64,000 nt of DNA from Planctomycetota bacterium (GTDB lineage: Bacteria; Planctomycetota; UBA8742; UBA2392): NCBI GenBank assembly GCA_025993795.1, contig JAMQHL010000048.1, positions 21,069 to 85,068 of the forward strand, given 5' to 3'. A model generated the notes under the pieces. The model saw only the letters and a list, made by a program, of their open reading frames with translations, was not told the DNA's origin and did no database searches. Below are positions 33,416 to 43,996 of the stretch, piece by piece; position 1 is the first letter of the stretch; each line of letters opens with the position of its first letter. A program made the position numbers and the translations under genes.

Positions 33416-36400
33416 ATGGGACGTGAGCTTTACCGCATACCGTTGGGCAGCGACGACAGCGACTGGCTGGTGGCCCAGGTGCGCGACGCGATTGCGTCGG
33501 CCGATGCGCTTGACCATTTGGCGGTGCTGCACCTGGCGACGCCCGATCGGCGTGCATCGCAACTTCGCCGGCGCGTATTCGATGGCGGCTATGGCGTGCA
33601 TTACCCCGCGGGCTCGCCCGAGCGCATTGCCCGCCAACTGCTTTCCGAGTTCGAGCCCAAACTGCAGGTCCGCACCCAGGTCGAGCGCGACTTCGACTTT
33701 TTTGCCGCGTTGTCCGAAACACTGGCCCGGCGCAACGACCGGCGCCGCCCGGGTCGCCCGCTGGTGAATGAGTTGCTGGTCGCCTGGAAGCGCCTTGCCC
33801 AGGCTCTGCCACCGGCGCAGCGCACGCCTAAACGACTCGAGGCACTGACCGCGCCCTTGGGCCAACGCATCCCGGTGTTGCTGGGTGTCGTGGAACACTA
33901 TCGCAAGCGCCTTGCGGCAACCGGCTGCACCGACCCAGAAGACGCGCTGTGGGAGGCCGCGCAGCGCATGCCGCGCTGGAACTTCGCGCCCGCACTGGTG
34001 CTGGTCGACGACCTTGACCGTGTCAGCCCCGCACGCGCCGCGTTTCTGGACGCGCTGGCCGGCCGCGCCGCGCGCTGCCTGTTTCTGCTGCGCGGCAGCC
34101 GGGACGAATTGACCTTCCTGCAGCAGCCCCACGAAGTTCAGCAGGCGCTTGTGCTCGATGCGGGCGGCCGGGTCGCCGCCGCACCCCAGCTGCCGCCATT
34201 GCCGGGTGCTGCGGTGCTTGAGGCGTGGCAATCAGACGCATCGCTTGCGGGCGGCGTCGAGATGATCAGTCCCGCGTCGCGCGCCGCTGAAGTGCGCGAA
34301 GCCGCCCGCTTTGTGCGCCGGGCCTTGAACGACGGCGCTCCGCCGTCAGGCCTCTGCGTTGCGATGCCGTCAACCGGCGCCTATGCAGAGCTGATCTCGG
34401 AGATTTTTGCCGCCGCTGCAATTCCGTATGACGCGCCCTTTGAGGCGACACTGGACCAGGCGACGCCAGTGGCGGCGATCCTGGACCTGATACGCGCAGC
34501 CCACGACGGCTTGGACCGGACCGCGCTGATGGATGCGCTCGCTTCGCCCTACCTGGCGTTCGGGCAAGCCACGCACCAGGAGATTCTCGGCAAGGTTCAA
34601 TCGGCCACGCTCAAGGGATGGGTTGTGGGCGGCCGTAACGCGCAGCGTGATTGGCTGGACAAGCTGAAGCTCCATTGCGACGAGCAATCCTTGAAGTGGC
34701 TCCAGTCGGTGCTCGTGCTGCTGGCGCCGTTCAGCCGTGGCAGCGGACTTGCCGCCGACCTTGCCGGCGCCGTCCGCGACTTGTTGCGCAGGTCGGGTGC
34801 GACTGCAATTGCGCAGGATGATGCTGCGGGGGGCACGGTGCATGCGGCCACTCGGGCATTGGCCCTGCACGAGTTCGGGCGCCTGCTCACCGAGATGCAG
34901 ACCGAGTTCAAACGCATCGGCAATCCCTCGTTGCGCGTGTCTGACTTTCTGCGCGCTCTGGGCGAGCAGACGGTGGCCCGCAGCGTGCGCCCCCCACAGG
35001 CCCGCGGCGAGAGAGTGCGCGTGCTGGGCCTGCGCGAGCTGCGCGGCGCCCGCTTTCAGCAGGTGATCGTCATGGGTCTCACCGATACCGATCTGCCGCT
35101 GTCTGACGAAGACTCGATGTTCCTGCCCGCTGCCCGGCAAGAACTGCTGGCCCACACAGCCGGTGCGGCGATGGCCGCTGAACTGTGCGCACCGATTGAT
35201 ACCGCACGCCAGGCGGATTACCTGTTCGCGCACGCGCTGGTTGCGGCGTCGGGGCGGCTGGTGCTGTCGCTGCCCCAGGCGCAGGGTGACACACCGTTCG
35301 TGCCCGCGACGCCGCTGGCCCGGTTGAAGCGCTGCCTTGGCCTGGACAAGCCGCCTGCGGCACTGGGACCGGAGTCGCCGACGTCTGACCATGAGCTCGC
35401 GCGCGAGGCAGCGCGACAACTGACCCGGGCCGAGTCGAGCCCCGGGCAACGCCATACGCTGGCGCTGGACGCCGCGCTGAAGACCGGCCTTCACGGGCGC
35501 GCGATTGAACTTGCACGCTCAGACATGGTGGCGGCACCGACCGAGTACGACGGTGCGGTGACCGCTCTGCCGGGTTTGCAGCAGCGCTTCAGTGCCACGG
35601 CTGATGAACAGCGCCACAGTTTTTCGCCAAGCCAGATGGACAACTATGTCGAATGCCCGCAGCGTTTCTGGGCGCGCTATGTGATGAATGCAAAGCCGGC
35701 CGACGAGCCTACGCTGGACACGCCGCCCCATGCGATCGGCACGTTGCTGCACACGGCGTTTGAACGCTATGTCCTGTTGCTGCGGCGCGAGGCGGGCCAG
35801 CCGGATGTCCTGGACGACCCGCTCAAGCGCAAGCCCGTGCATCTGCTGGATGTCGCCGACGACGAGAGTGCCGCGCGCGCGGCCGGGTATCGCCTGGTCG
35901 GCGACGCCTTTGAACAGGCGTGCGCGATTGAAAAGACCCAGGGGCCATTCTGGGAAGGCGTGAAGCGGCAGGTGCGCGCGGGCCTGCCCGGAGAGCCGCC
36001 GGCAGGCCTGGGGCGCGGCCTGCTTGCTCGTTTTGTTGATGAAGAGATTGCGCGGGCGCAGCAGGGCATCGGCGTTCGCTTTGCCGAGTTCGACTTCGGC
36101 AAAGACAACCCGCCCACGCCCGAGTCACCCGACGCGGTGCCCCAGCCGATCGATCTGCCGCTTGAGACCGGCATGATCCGGCTGATGGGAAGTGTGGACC
36201 GGGTGGATGAAGGCCCGGACGGGCTTGAAATCGTGGATTACAAGACGGGCGGCGCCAGGACCACGGCGGAAGTGAGAGACGGCGAGGCATTTCAGCTTGC
36301 CACCTACCTGGCCGCGATTGCGAAACTGACCGGCAGCAAACCGCGCGGCATGAGCTATCTGCTGGTACCGCCGCAGAAGAAGGTCGAGCGCAAAGACGTC

Positions 36401-36679
36401 ACGCTGCTGAACAGAAAGCCGGCGTTTGAAGTCGCCAAGCTGGTCGAGGAAGTGCTGCCGCGGCGCCTTTCCCGCATGATGAACGCGCTTTCGACGGGGG
36501 TTTTCGTCCACCTGCCCTTCGCATCGCCCGGCACACCCTGCCGATATTGTGACTACGCCGGCTCGTGCGCCCGGCGCGAAGACGTAATCGAGGAACGCCA
36601 ACTGCGGAAGGACGGAACCCCCGGCGCCTATCTGCCGGACAGGGAGCTGGCTGTGCCACAGGCGGAGCCGGCTGAATGA
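33416..36679 (+). CDS. addB: AddB-like subunit: inactivated helicase plus PD-(D/E)XK nuclease
   Basis: 1087 residues. The N-terminal two thirds are a degenerate UvrD-like helicase with no Walker A, as usual for AddB. The C-terminal nuclease has LEIVDYKTGG with Asp941 and Lys943. Cys747 (VECPQRFWARY) and Cys1042, Cys1045, Cys1051 (CRYCDYAGSC) are the four ligands of the AddB-type 4Fe-4S cluster that pins the nuclease domain. AddAB resects double-strand breaks and loads RecA. The stop overlaps the addA start (ATGA), so subunits are made together. Confidence 0.93.
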   Translation: MGRELYRIPLGSDDSDWLVAQVRDAIASADALDHLAVLHLATPDRRASQLRRRVFDGGYGVHYPAGSPERIARQLLSEFEPKLQVRTQVERDFDFFAALSETLARRNDRRRPGRPLVNELLVAWKRLAQALPPAQRTPKRLEALTAPLGQRIPVLLGVVEHYRKRLAATGCTDPEDALWEAAQRMPRWNFAPALVLVDDLDRVSPARAAFLDALAGRAARCLFLLRGSRDELTFLQQPHEVQQALVLDAGGRVAAAPQLPPLPGAAVLEAWQSDASLAGGVEMISPASRAAEVREAARFVRRALNDGAPPSGLCVAMPSTGAYAELISEIFAAAAIPYDAPFEATLDQATPVAAILDLIRAAHDGLDRTALMDALASPYLAFGQATHQEILGKVQSATLKGWVVGGRNAQRDWLDKLKLHCDEQSLKWLQSVLVLLAPFSRGSGLAADLAGAVRDLLRRSGATAIAQDDAAGGTVHAATRALALHEFGRLLTEMQTEFKRIGNPSLRVSDFLRALGEQTVARSVRPPQARGERVRVLGLRELRGARFQQVIVMGLTDTDLPLSDEDSMFLPAARQELLAHTAGAAMAAELCAPIDTARQADYLFAHALVAASGRLVLSLPQAQGDTPFVPATPLARLKRCLGLDKPPAALGPESPTSDHELAREAARQLTRAESSPGQRHTLALDAALKTGLHGRAIELARSDMVAAPTEYDGAVTALPGLQQRFSATADEQRHSFSPSQMDNYVECPQRFWARYVMNAKPADEPTLDTPPHAIGTLLHTAFERYVLLLRREAGQPDVLDDPLKRKPVHLLDVADDESAARAAGYRLVGDAFEQACAIEKTQGPFWEGVKRQVRAGLPGEPPAGLGRGLLARFVDEEIARAQQGIGVRFAEFDFGKDNPPTPESPDAVPQPIDLPLETGMIRLMGSVDRVDEGPDGLEIVDYKTGGARTTAEVRDGEAFQLATYLAAIAKLTGSKPRGMSYLLVPPQKKVERKDVTLLNRKPAFEVAKLVEEVLPRRLSRMMNALSTGVFVHLPFASPGTPCRYCDYAGSCARREDVIEERQLRKDGTPGAYLPDRELAVPQAEPAE

Positions 36680-39600
36680 AGGCACCCGCATCCACATCCT
36701 CGCTCAATCCCGGCCAGTGTGCTGCCCTTGACCTGCAGCGCGACATGATTGTCAGTGCCGGCGCCGGCGCCGGAAAAACCCAGGTGCTGGGCCTGCGCGT
36801 GCTGGCGCTGCTTGAGCACGGGCACGCGCGCATCGACGAAATCGTCGCGTTCACGTTTACCGAAAAGGCCGCAGCGGAAATGCGCGAGCGTGTACAGTCG
36901 CTGTTACTGGGCCGCATTCAGGAACTTGAGCTGGTGAAGGACAAGGTCTTTCTGCCGCGCCTGAAGCAGGCGCAGTCTGAGTTCAGCCGCAACCGCATCA
37001 GCACGGTGCACAGCTTCTGCTATTGCCTGCTTGGCGAGTACGCGTGGGAAGCCGGGCTTGAGCCGAATGCGCCGATCCTGGACGAGCGTCGGCAGGCGTC
37101 TGCGCGCGATGCGGCAACCCGCGCCGTGCTGCTGCGCGGTAACCTTGATGAAGACGCCGCATTGGCCGGCGCATTGAGTCGCCTGGGCTCTGCCATGCCG
37201 CTGCGTGATCTGCGCGACGCCGTGGAGTCCCTGCTGCGTGAACGCAACGTCGGCGGCCCGGCCCTGCAACTTGCGGCAAAGCGCTGGGCAGAGCCGGATG
37301 CTGAAACCGCCCGCCGCAGGCAGGAACACGCGGAGTTGCTTGAGGCCGCAATGGCCCCCGTGCACGAGGCAATGTCACAGCTCGACTTCAAGGCCGCAAA
37401 GTCAGCGACCGGCGACAAGCTTTCGGAGCTGATGCTTGAACTGAAACAGGCAGATGCAGTGGCAATGACGTCGCTGCTGCTGACGTCAGCGGGCCGCCCG
37501 CGCAGCTTTGCTTCAAAGGGTGCCGCATCCAGGTGGAAGCATGACCCGGAGGCACTGGAGCAAGGGCGCTCGGACGTGCAGGAGCTTGCGAACTTGTTCG
37601 CCGATGCAATGGCGCAGGTGCCGCTTGGGCTTGATGAAGCATTCGAACGTCGCGCCGGCGCCGTGCTTTGCGACCTTTGGGAGGTGTTCCAGCGTGTGGC
37701 GCGCGAGTATGCCGAGGCTTGCGCCGGCGGCCTGGACTTCCTTGACCTTGAGCTCCGTGCGCTTGCACTGCTGAAAGACAGCGCTGACACGCGCGCCGAG
37801 ATTGCGCGGCGCATGCGCTTTCTGCTTGTGGACGAGTTCCAGGACACCAACCCCACGCAGGCCGCGCTGTTCGCCCTACTGCGGCAGGCCGACGACACTC
37901 CCGGCCGCTTCTTTGCCGTCGGCGATTCCAAGCAGTCGGTGTACGGTTTTCGTGGCAGCGACGTCAGTATTTTCAACCGAGCACTCACCGAGATTCCGGC
38001 GCGCAACAAGAAGAGCGGCGCCGGCAAGCTGCCGCTGGCGCCGCCCTGGGGGCTGGTGTGCGACGACAGCAAGGAACAGCGTGGCGGCGTGATTCGGCTT
38101 GCGCACAACTACCGCACGGTGGCGCCGGTGCTTGAACTCGGCAATCGCGTGTTCCAGTGCGTGTTCACGGTACCCGACCCGCAGCCCCACGACGCCTGCC
38201 CGCAGGACATGATCGCGGGCTCTAGCGCGGCACCGATTCTCAAGCCTGTCGAGCTGCACTTCCTGCCCAAGCCCAAGCACGGAAAGCCCGACGAAGATGC
38301 CGCCCGCGTACGCAGAGACGACGAGGCGGAGTTCATTGCCAAGCGCGTAGAGGCCCTGCGCGACGAAGGCGTGCCGCTGCGCGACATCGCAATCCTCGTG
38401 CGCCGCGGCACACGCAACTGGGAGTACCGTGGCGCCTTTGCGCGCCACGACCTGTCGCTGCTGGTATTGGGCGAAGCCGGCTTGTTCAGCACCCAAGAGG
38501 GCCAGGACTGCCTGAACCTGCTGCGCGCACTTGCCAACCCCGGCGATGACATTGCCATGCTGGGCCTGTTGCGCTCGCCCCTGGCAGGCCTTTCAGACCG
38601 CTATCTCACCGAGTTGGCGCTTCGGCATGACCGGCGCCAGTCGATTCTGGCACGGCTTCAGGCCGATGCGGCAGCGGCGCCGCCCGAGGCCAGGACGTTT
38701 CTCGCGCGCTTTGCGGCGCTGCGTGAGCGCGCCGGCCGCGATGCCCCGGCGCTGCTGCTGACTGAGGCTTTGGCACAATGCGGCTATGCCCTTGCCGTTG
38801 GTTGCGGCTTCGATGCCGAACAGCGCCTGGGCAACATCGACCGTATAGTGGAAGTCGTGCGCGAAACGCAGCAGGAGTTTCCGGCACTGGCGCTTCTCGT
38901 GCGCGAGCTGCTGAATCGCCTTGAGGCGGGCGATGGCGAGTCGCAGGGCACGCCCGAAAGCGGCGCTGACGGCGTGCGCTTGCTGACGGTGCACAAGGCC
39001 AAGGGGTTGGAGTTTCCCGTCGTGATCGTGCCGGACCTAGCGGCAACCCCCGGCGGCGGTGGCGGCGGCGTCATACGTTGCTGGCCCGTGGCGCCGGATC
39101 AGCCGCTGGGGCTGTGGCTGCGCTCTACAGAAGAAGAATCGCTGGGCGATTCACAGTGCGACCTGTATGCCCACCTGGCCTCCAAGGATCACGCTGCGCG
39201 CGCCGAGGCTGAAGAGCGGCGCATTCTTTACGTTGCCTGGACACGCGCGAAGTCGCGGCTGATCCTGGTCGGTACCGTGGGGCAGGAGATCAAGAGTAAC
39301 GGCTGGGCACAGCTTCTGGCGCAGTCGCTGGGCGTCTGCCAGTGGGGCGACGCCAGCGCTGAAGCGGCTCTCAGCCTGCAATGGCGCGGGCCCGTCGAGC
39401 GCTCTGCGCCCCGGTCACACGCGCTGTCAATCCGTCGCGCTCGCGGCGCGTTGAAAGAGGGCAGCCTTGAGTTGCCTGAAGTGATCGACAGCTCTTTGTG
39501 TGTCGCGCATACCGCCGTGCCCACCGTGTGGATCAAGCCAGACGCAGCCGAGTTCGGCACGCTGGTCCATGCTGCGATGGAGCGGCACATCCGCGCGGCA

Positions 39601-39996
39601 GGCGCTGAGGCAGGCGTGCTGGATGCGGGAGACAGCGAGCTCGCGGCGCATTTCCAGCGCGCGCGGCAGGCGCTCGCAACCCGGCCGGTGGCACTGCGCG
39701 AACGGCCAGAATTCGGATTGCTCACGCCACAGGGCGCGCGGCGTCTCGACCTGTTGCGTGAACTGGAAGGCGACACCTATGAAATCATCGACTACAAGAC
39801 CGATCGCGTGCAGGGCGAACTGCAAGCCCACGCTGAAACCGAACATGGCCCGCAACTGCGGGTCTATGCGCGAAGCCTAGTTGAGATGCTCACGGCCCGG
39901 GGCAAACCGCCGCAACTTGTTCGGACCTTTGTGTGTTTCACCGGCCCGGATGCCTTGAACCCAGCCGAGCGGCTGGTTGAAATCCCGCCGGAATGA
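36676..39996 (+). CDS. addA: AddA-like subunit: UvrD-type helicase plus nuclease
   Basis: 1106 residues. SF1A helicase motifs: Walker A SAGAGAGKT at 27-35, FTFTEKAAAEMRERV, LLVDEFQDTNPTQAALF (motif II), GDSKQSVYGFRGSD (III), LLTVHKAKGLEFPVVIVPDL (V) and RRILYVAWTRAKSRL (VI). The C-terminal nuclease has EIIDYKTDR with Asp1039 and Lys1041 and the QLRVYAR helix. Partner of AddB: together they unwind and cut DNA ends for recombination repair. Overlaps addB by 4 bp. Confidence 0.95.
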   Translation: MKAPASTSSLNPGQCAALDLQRDMIVSAGAGAGKTQVLGLRVLALLEHGHARIDEIVAFTFTEKAAAEMRERVQSLLLGRIQELELVKDKVFLPRLKQAQSEFSRNRISTVHSFCYCLLGEYAWEAGLEPNAPILDERRQASARDAATRAVLLRGNLDEDAALAGALSRLGSAMPLRDLRDAVESLLRERNVGGPALQLAAKRWAEPDAETARRRQEHAELLEAAMAPVHEAMSQLDFKAAKSATGDKLSELMLELKQADAVAMTSLLLTSAGRPRSFASKGAASRWKHDPEALEQGRSDVQELANLFADAMAQVPLGLDEAFERRAGAVLCDLWEVFQRVAREYAEACAGGLDFLDLELRALALLKDSADTRAEIARRMRFLLVDEFQDTNPTQAALFALLRQADDTPGRFFAVGDSKQSVYGFRGSDVSIFNRALTEIPARNKKSGAGKLPLAPPWGLVCDDSKEQRGGVIRLAHNYRTVAPVLELGNRVFQCVFTVPDPQPHDACPQDMIAGSSAAPILKPVELHFLPKPKHGKPDEDAARVRRDDEAEFIAKRVEALRDEGVPLRDIAILVRRGTRNWEYRGAFARHDLSLLVLGEAGLFSTQEGQDCLNLLRALANPGDDIAMLGLLRSPLAGLSDRYLTELALRHDRRQSILARLQADAAAAPPEARTFLARFAALRERAGRDAPALLLTEALAQCGYALAVGCGFDAEQRLGNIDRIVEVVRETQQEFPALALLVRELLNRLEAGDGESQGTPESGADGVRLLTVHKAKGLEFPVVIVPDLAATPGGGGGGVIRCWPVAPDQPLGLWLRSTEEESLGDSQCDLYAHLASKDHAARAEAEERRILYVAWTRAKSRLILVGTVGQEIKSNGWAQLLAQSLGVCQWGDASAEAALSLQWRGPVERSAPRSHALSIRRARGALKEGSLELPEVIDSSLCVAHTAVPTVWIKPDAAEFGTLVHAAMERHIRAAGAEAGVLDAGDSELAAHFQRARQALATRPVALRERPEFGLLTPQGARRLDLLRELEGDTYEIIDYKTDRVQGELQAHAETEHGPQLRVYARSLVEMLTARGKPPQLVRTFVCFTGPDALNPAERLVEIPPE

Positions 39997-40070
39997 CAAC
40001 CACTTAGGGCAGCGACAAGGCACGATACAGAGTGGCTGTGCATTTCGCCATTGAGGGTTGTGGAGTAGCG

Positions 40071-41483
40071 GTGAGCCTGTTCAACGTCAACTCGCGTCTG
40101 GCCAGGCATGTGCTGTTTTTCGGCTTGCCGTTGGTGCTGGGTCTGGCGTGTCATGCGTTGTTCAACCTGGTCGACACGCTGCTTGTCGGCCAGCTTGGCG
40201 GGGAAGCGGGTGCGCAGGCAATCAGCGTCACCGGGCTGTGCGACCCGATCACGACGTTCCAGACGATCCTGTTCAACGGCCCGATCGCGGGCGCGGGCGT
40301 TCTGCTTTCCCGCGCATTGGGCGAAGGCAACGAAGAGAACCTGCGCCGCATCGCGCTGCGCGCCAGCGGTTTCGTGCTGGCACTGTCCGCGATCATGGGC
40401 GTTCCCGGCTGGATCTGGTCTCAAGAAATCGCCACCGCGATGGGGGCGCACGAGGGCTGGCAGCTTGAGCAGTGCACCGAGTACCTTGAGATCATGCTGG
40501 CAGGCGGTTTCACAGCCGGCATGTTCCTGTACCTGACGACGCTTGAGCGCTCGCTGGGCCGCACCAACGTATTTCTGCTGTTCTTCATGCTGAGCAATGT
40601 GCTGAACGCGCTGTTCGGGTTGTTTCTGATTTACGGTGCGGGCCCATTCCCCGGCTTCTTCCCGGGCTTCCTGCGTGCCTGGTGCGAGGTTCTGAACCTG
40701 CCCCGAATGGGCGTGATCGGCAGCGCGTGGTCGACCGTGCTGGCGCGCGCAATTGCGGGCGGCATGCTGCTTGGCTACGGCCTGTGGCGGGGGCACATGC
40801 GCGGCAAGCTGCGTTGGTTGATCCCGCAGGGCCGCGCCGTGCTGGAGCTGATGCGCATCGGAATGTGGAATAATGGGCAGATTGCCGCGCGCGGACTGGC
40901 GGGCGGCGTCATGATCCGCACGATGCAGGAGGCCGGCCGCGGCGACCCCAACGTGGTTGGCGGTGTGTTCGTCGGCCTGAAGGTTGAGCTGCTGCTGATC
41001 CTGCTCAGCTTCGGTTGGGGGGCCGCAGCGCAGACGCTGGTCGCGTCAAGTCTTGGCGCCGCGAAGCCGGAACGCGCTGCCCACGAAGAACGCCTCACGA
41101 TCGTGTTCGCCACCTTGACCGGCATTCTGCTGACGCTGCCGGTGTTTGTGTTCGCCCCGGAAATCGCCAGTTGGTTCAACCCGCAGCCTCAGCTTGTGTA
41201 CTGGGCCGAAAACTACATGGAGTTGATGGCCGTGGCTTTTGTGTTCACGCCAGTCAACGTCGTGATCAGCCAGTCACTGGTTGCGCGAAACCACCTGCGC
41301 ATTCCCGTGATTCTTGACAGCGTTGTGCTGCTGGGAGTGATGTCGCCGATCCTGATCATCGCAACCCTCGCGGGTGCTGGCGTAAAGGCGCTGATCCTGG
41401 TGAACATGTTCACCGTGGTCGGGCTCACGATTATCTACGTGGTCGTGCGCCAGCGAGTAGTGAAGCACGATGCCACGCGCTAA
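40071..41483 (+). CDS. MATE-family efflux transporter
   Basis: 470 residues with about twelve membrane helices. It begins LARHVLFFGLPLVLGLACHA with FNLVDTLLVGQLGG, the MATE signature in helix 1-2, and the second half repeats the plan (LMRIGMWNNGQIAARGLAGG). MATE proteins export cationic drugs or metabolites using H+ or Na+. The GTG at 40071 has GGAG 5 nt upstream; a GTG 39 bp earlier adds residues without family character. Its stop overlaps that of the converging kinase gene by 4 bp. Substrate unknown. Confidence 0.92.
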   Translation: MSLFNVNSRLARHVLFFGLPLVLGLACHALFNLVDTLLVGQLGGEAGAQAISVTGLCDPITTFQTILFNGPIAGAGVLLSRALGEGNEENLRRIALRASGFVLALSAIMGVPGWIWSQEIATAMGAHEGWQLEQCTEYLEIMLAGGFTAGMFLYLTTLERSLGRTNVFLLFFMLSNVLNALFGLFLIYGAGPFPGFFPGFLRAWCEVLNLPRMGVIGSAWSTVLARAIAGGMLLGYGLWRGHMRGKLRWLIPQGRAVLELMRIGMWNNGQIAARGLAGGVMIRTMQEAGRGDPNVVGGVFVGLKVELLLILLSFGWGAAAQTLVASSLGAAKPERAAHEERLTIVFATLTGILLTLPVFVFAPEIASWFNPQPQLVYWAENYMELMAVAFVFTPVNVVISQSLVARNHLRIPVILDSVVLLGVMSPILIIATLAGAGVKALILVNMFTVVGLTIIYVVVRQRVVKHDATR

Positions 41484-42688
41484 ACGGCGATGCCCATGTA
41501 CATCATGCATCCGCCAACGCTCAGCACGAAAATGGCGATCAGCACCAACGTAACCCAAAGCAGCATATTTGAGCTGGTGGACGAGCTGGGGTGATGCATC
41601 GGCATGTGCATAGGCGGATGGCTCATCATCGGCGCCGGCGACGGCGGCGCACTGAAGTGAAACTGCGGCCCCGGTGGCGGCGGCGTGGGCGGCAGCGGCA
41701 CATACTGCGAAACGCTGCCGTGCTTCAGCAGGTCATCCAGCGAAGCCAGTCGCGTCATGCCATGGCCCGCCTGTGCCAAAATCTGCGAGATCCGGTCACA
41801 GACTTCGCGTGCACTGGGCCTGCGGGCGGGTTCGCGCGCGGTCATGTCGATCAGCAGATACACAGCGGCGTCAGGTATGTGCCCGAACTTTTCGCGTTCA
41901 TAGGGGATGTCGTTGTTCACGTGCTGGACGGCGACGCTGACCGGCGTCGTGCCTGAGTATGGCGGCGCGCCCGTGATCAAGTGCCAGGCCGTCACGCCCA
42001 GCGAGTACACGTCGCTGCGCTGGTCAAGGTCTTTGCCGCCGGCTTGCTCCGGGCTCATGTAGTGGGCAGTTCCGATGGCGGCGCCGGGCATGGTCAGTTC
42101 GGTCGTGGCCTCCACGGCGCGGGCCAGGCCAAAGTCGCCAAGTTTGACGCGGCCGTCGCGCGCTACGAATACGTTGTGCGGCTTGATGTCGCGGTGCACG
42201 ATGCCCTGCGCGTGCGCATGGGCGAGCCCGTCGGCAATCTGCGCGATCACTTTCAAGCACGCCACGCCGTCGAGCGCCCCGTGTTGCTTCAGCAGTGCGG
42301 ACAGATCCGTGCCATCCACGAACTCCATCACGATGTAGGGCACGTTGTCCTGCTCGTTCACATCAAGCACGCGCACAATGTTGGGATGGTCAAGCCTTGC
42401 CGCAGTGCGCGCTTCGCGCAGAAAGCGCTGCCGGGAGGTCGGGTCGGCGCTGATGTGCACGCCCATGGTCTTTACAGCCACCGCTACATCAAGCCCGATG
42501 TGGCGGCCACGGTAGACCCGCCCCATGCCGCCACGGCCGAGCTCTTTGGTGACCAGCACCTGGCCAAGTCGCATCTTGATGCTGGTTTCGTCGATGGGCT
42601 TGGTGCCGGTGTCGGAACTGTCAGAGCCGATCTCGAGCAATGTATGCTCATCGACCGGCTTGAAGTCGCTGTTGTCATCGGGGTCCAT
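41480..42688 (-). CDS. Membrane-anchored Ser/Thr protein kinase
   Basis: 402 residues. Acidic N-terminal 40 residues, then a Hanks kinase: LGRGGMGRVYRGRH (50-63), Lys73 in VAVKTM, HRDIKPHN with Asp167, DFG at 185-187, GTAHYMSPEQAGG. A Pro/His/Met-rich linker leads to a single C-terminal helix (MLLWVTLVLIAIFVLSVGGC), so it is a tail-anchored kinase with almost nothing outside. It may sense lateral partners in the membrane rather than a ligand. A TACAAT box 6 nt before the ATG marks a leaderless start. Confidence 0.95.
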   Translation of the reverse strand: MDPDDNSDFKPVDEHTLLEIGSDSSDTGTKPIDETSIKMRLGQVLVTKELGRGGMGRVYRGRHIGLDVAVAVKTMGVHISADPTSRQRFLREARTAARLDHPNIVRVLDVNEQDNVPYIVMEFVDGTDLSALLKQHGALDGVACLKVIAQIADGLAHAHAQGIVHRDIKPHNVFVARDGRVKLGDFGLARAVEATTELTMPGAAIGTAHYMSPEQAGGKDLDQRSDVYSLGVTAWHLITGAPPYSGTTPVSVAVQHVNNDIPYEREKFGHIPDAAVYLLIDMTAREPARRPSAREVCDRISQILAQAGHGMTRLASLDDLLKHGSVSQYVPLPPTPPPPGPQFHFSAPPSPAPMMSHPPMHMPMHHPSSSTSSNMLLWVTLVLIAIFVLSVGGCMMYMGIAV

Positions 42689-42694
42689 GGCCGG

Positions 42695-42700
42695 ATTGTA
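42695..42700 (-). promoter_or_regulatory. -10 box of leaderless kinase gene (TACAAT)
   Basis: On the minus strand TACAAT, then 6 nt (CCGGCC) and ATG at 42688. Confidence 0.55.
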
Positions 42701-42727
42701 GTGGCTCGGTGGCGTTCGCGGCAGAGC

Positions 42728-43984
42728 CTAGAGTGCCCTGAGCGCAAAGCCGAGCGCGCTCGTGATTTCGCGCTGTTTCGCCTTCAACTCGGCGCGGGAA
42801 TCGGCGCCCAGGTTGAACACGCAATACCGGAAACTAGCACCGTCTTCGAATACGAATTCATCCACCATCTGGCCGGCAGCGATTTCGGCCCAGGCCAGTG
42901 TGCCAGGAAACCGCTCCATGACCCCGGCAAGTTGATCCGCGTCCGGTGCTTCCTCGACCAGCGTAGGCGCGAATACGCGCAGGGGCACGCTGGCTGCAAG
43001 CTTGAAGTCGCCCTCGCCCGGGGTCCAGGCCACGTCGGCGCCGGTAACCAGATCAAGCGCCAGGGCCATGGTATTGATGCCATCGACCTTGCCGTGCAGG
43101 TCGGCAAATTGTCCGCAAATGCGCGGGTTGACCTCAATGATGTGCGCGCGCCTGCCGTCCCAGGCCATCTCGATGTTGAAGAAGCAGCGCTTGAGCCCCA
43201 TGCCTGCAATGCAGCGGCGGGCGATGCTACCCATCTGCTGCTGGGCCTCGGGGGGCAGCGAGGACGGATACACAAATCGCGAAAAGCTTGTCGTGCCCGG
43301 GTAGAATTCCGTATCCACGACGCCGATCACCTGCGGTTCGTCGTCGGCAACAAAGCCCTCGACGGTGACCTGTGTGCCCGCCAGTACCTCTTCGGCGATG
43401 AAGTAGCTGCCGTCCACACCCTTGCCGCCATAGCGATGCCACAGCGTGTTGAAGGGCAGCATGAACCCGTGCCTGAACTCGCGGACTTCAGGGCGATCCA
43501 GATGTGCGCGCAACTCATGCAGGGTGTTGATACGCCCCGAGAACATGCTGAATGCGCCCTTGACCGGTTTCACGAAGCACGGAAAGCCGATGGCGGGCTT
43601 GTCCGCGCTATCCGGGTCGATGGTGCAGAATTCCGCTGTGGCCTCTGGCACTGCGGCCTGCTGCATCTGGCGCGAAACGACCTTGTGTGACGCGCACAAA
43701 ACGGCGCGGGGGTCAGGGCCCGGCAAGCCTGCCTGGGTGGCAATGGCGGCGGCAACCGTGGCGCCGGGGTAGTCGCTGGAAGAAAAGACTCCCGCAATGT
43801 CTGCGCGGCGGGCCATGCGGTCGATGTAGTCAAGGACCGGAAAGTCCGCCCGGCACTCGTCGTCCGCAGGTTCACCGAACTCTACGATAAAGCGCTCGTG
43901 CCAGTCTTTGCGACAGGCTTCAAGCTGGCGCCTGTCCCACATCGTGGGCATGACCAGCAGAACTCTGGGCAGGCTGTTCGGCAT
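42728..43984 (-). CDS. ATP-grasp domain enzyme (carboxylate-amine ligase-like)
   Basis: 418 residues. N-terminal pre-ATP-grasp fold (RVLLVMPTMWDRRQLEACRK), then the ATP-grasp core: CFVKPVKGAFSMFSG (lysine and glycine loop), VEGFVADDEPQVIGVVDTEF, and the Mg-binding IIEVNPRICGQFADL. It should join a carboxylate to an amine or similar nucleophile through an acyl phosphate. No biosynthetic neighbours point to a substrate. The ATG at 43984 is chosen as the beginning of the conserved strand; the open frame extends into a pseudogene on the other strand. Confidence 0.88.
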   Translation of the reverse strand: MPNSLPRVLLVMPTMWDRRQLEACRKDWHERFIVEFGEPADDECRADFPVLDYIDRMARRADIAGVFSSSDYPGATVAAAIATQAGLPGPDPRAVLCASHKVVSRQMQQAAVPEATAEFCTIDPDSADKPAIGFPCFVKPVKGAFSMFSGRINTLHELRAHLDRPEVREFRHGFMLPFNTLWHRYGGKGVDGSYFIAEEVLAGTQVTVEGFVADDEPQVIGVVDTEFYPGTTSFSRFVYPSSLPPEAQQQMGSIARRCIAGMGLKRCFFNIEMAWDGRRAHIIEVNPRICGQFADLHGKVDGINTMALALDLVTGADVAWTPGEGDFKLAASVPLRVFAPTLVEEAPDADQLAGVMERFPGTLAWAEIAAGQMVDEFVFEDGASFRYCVFNLGADSRAELKAKQREITSALGFALRAL

Positions 43985-43996
43985 GCCAGCGCAGCG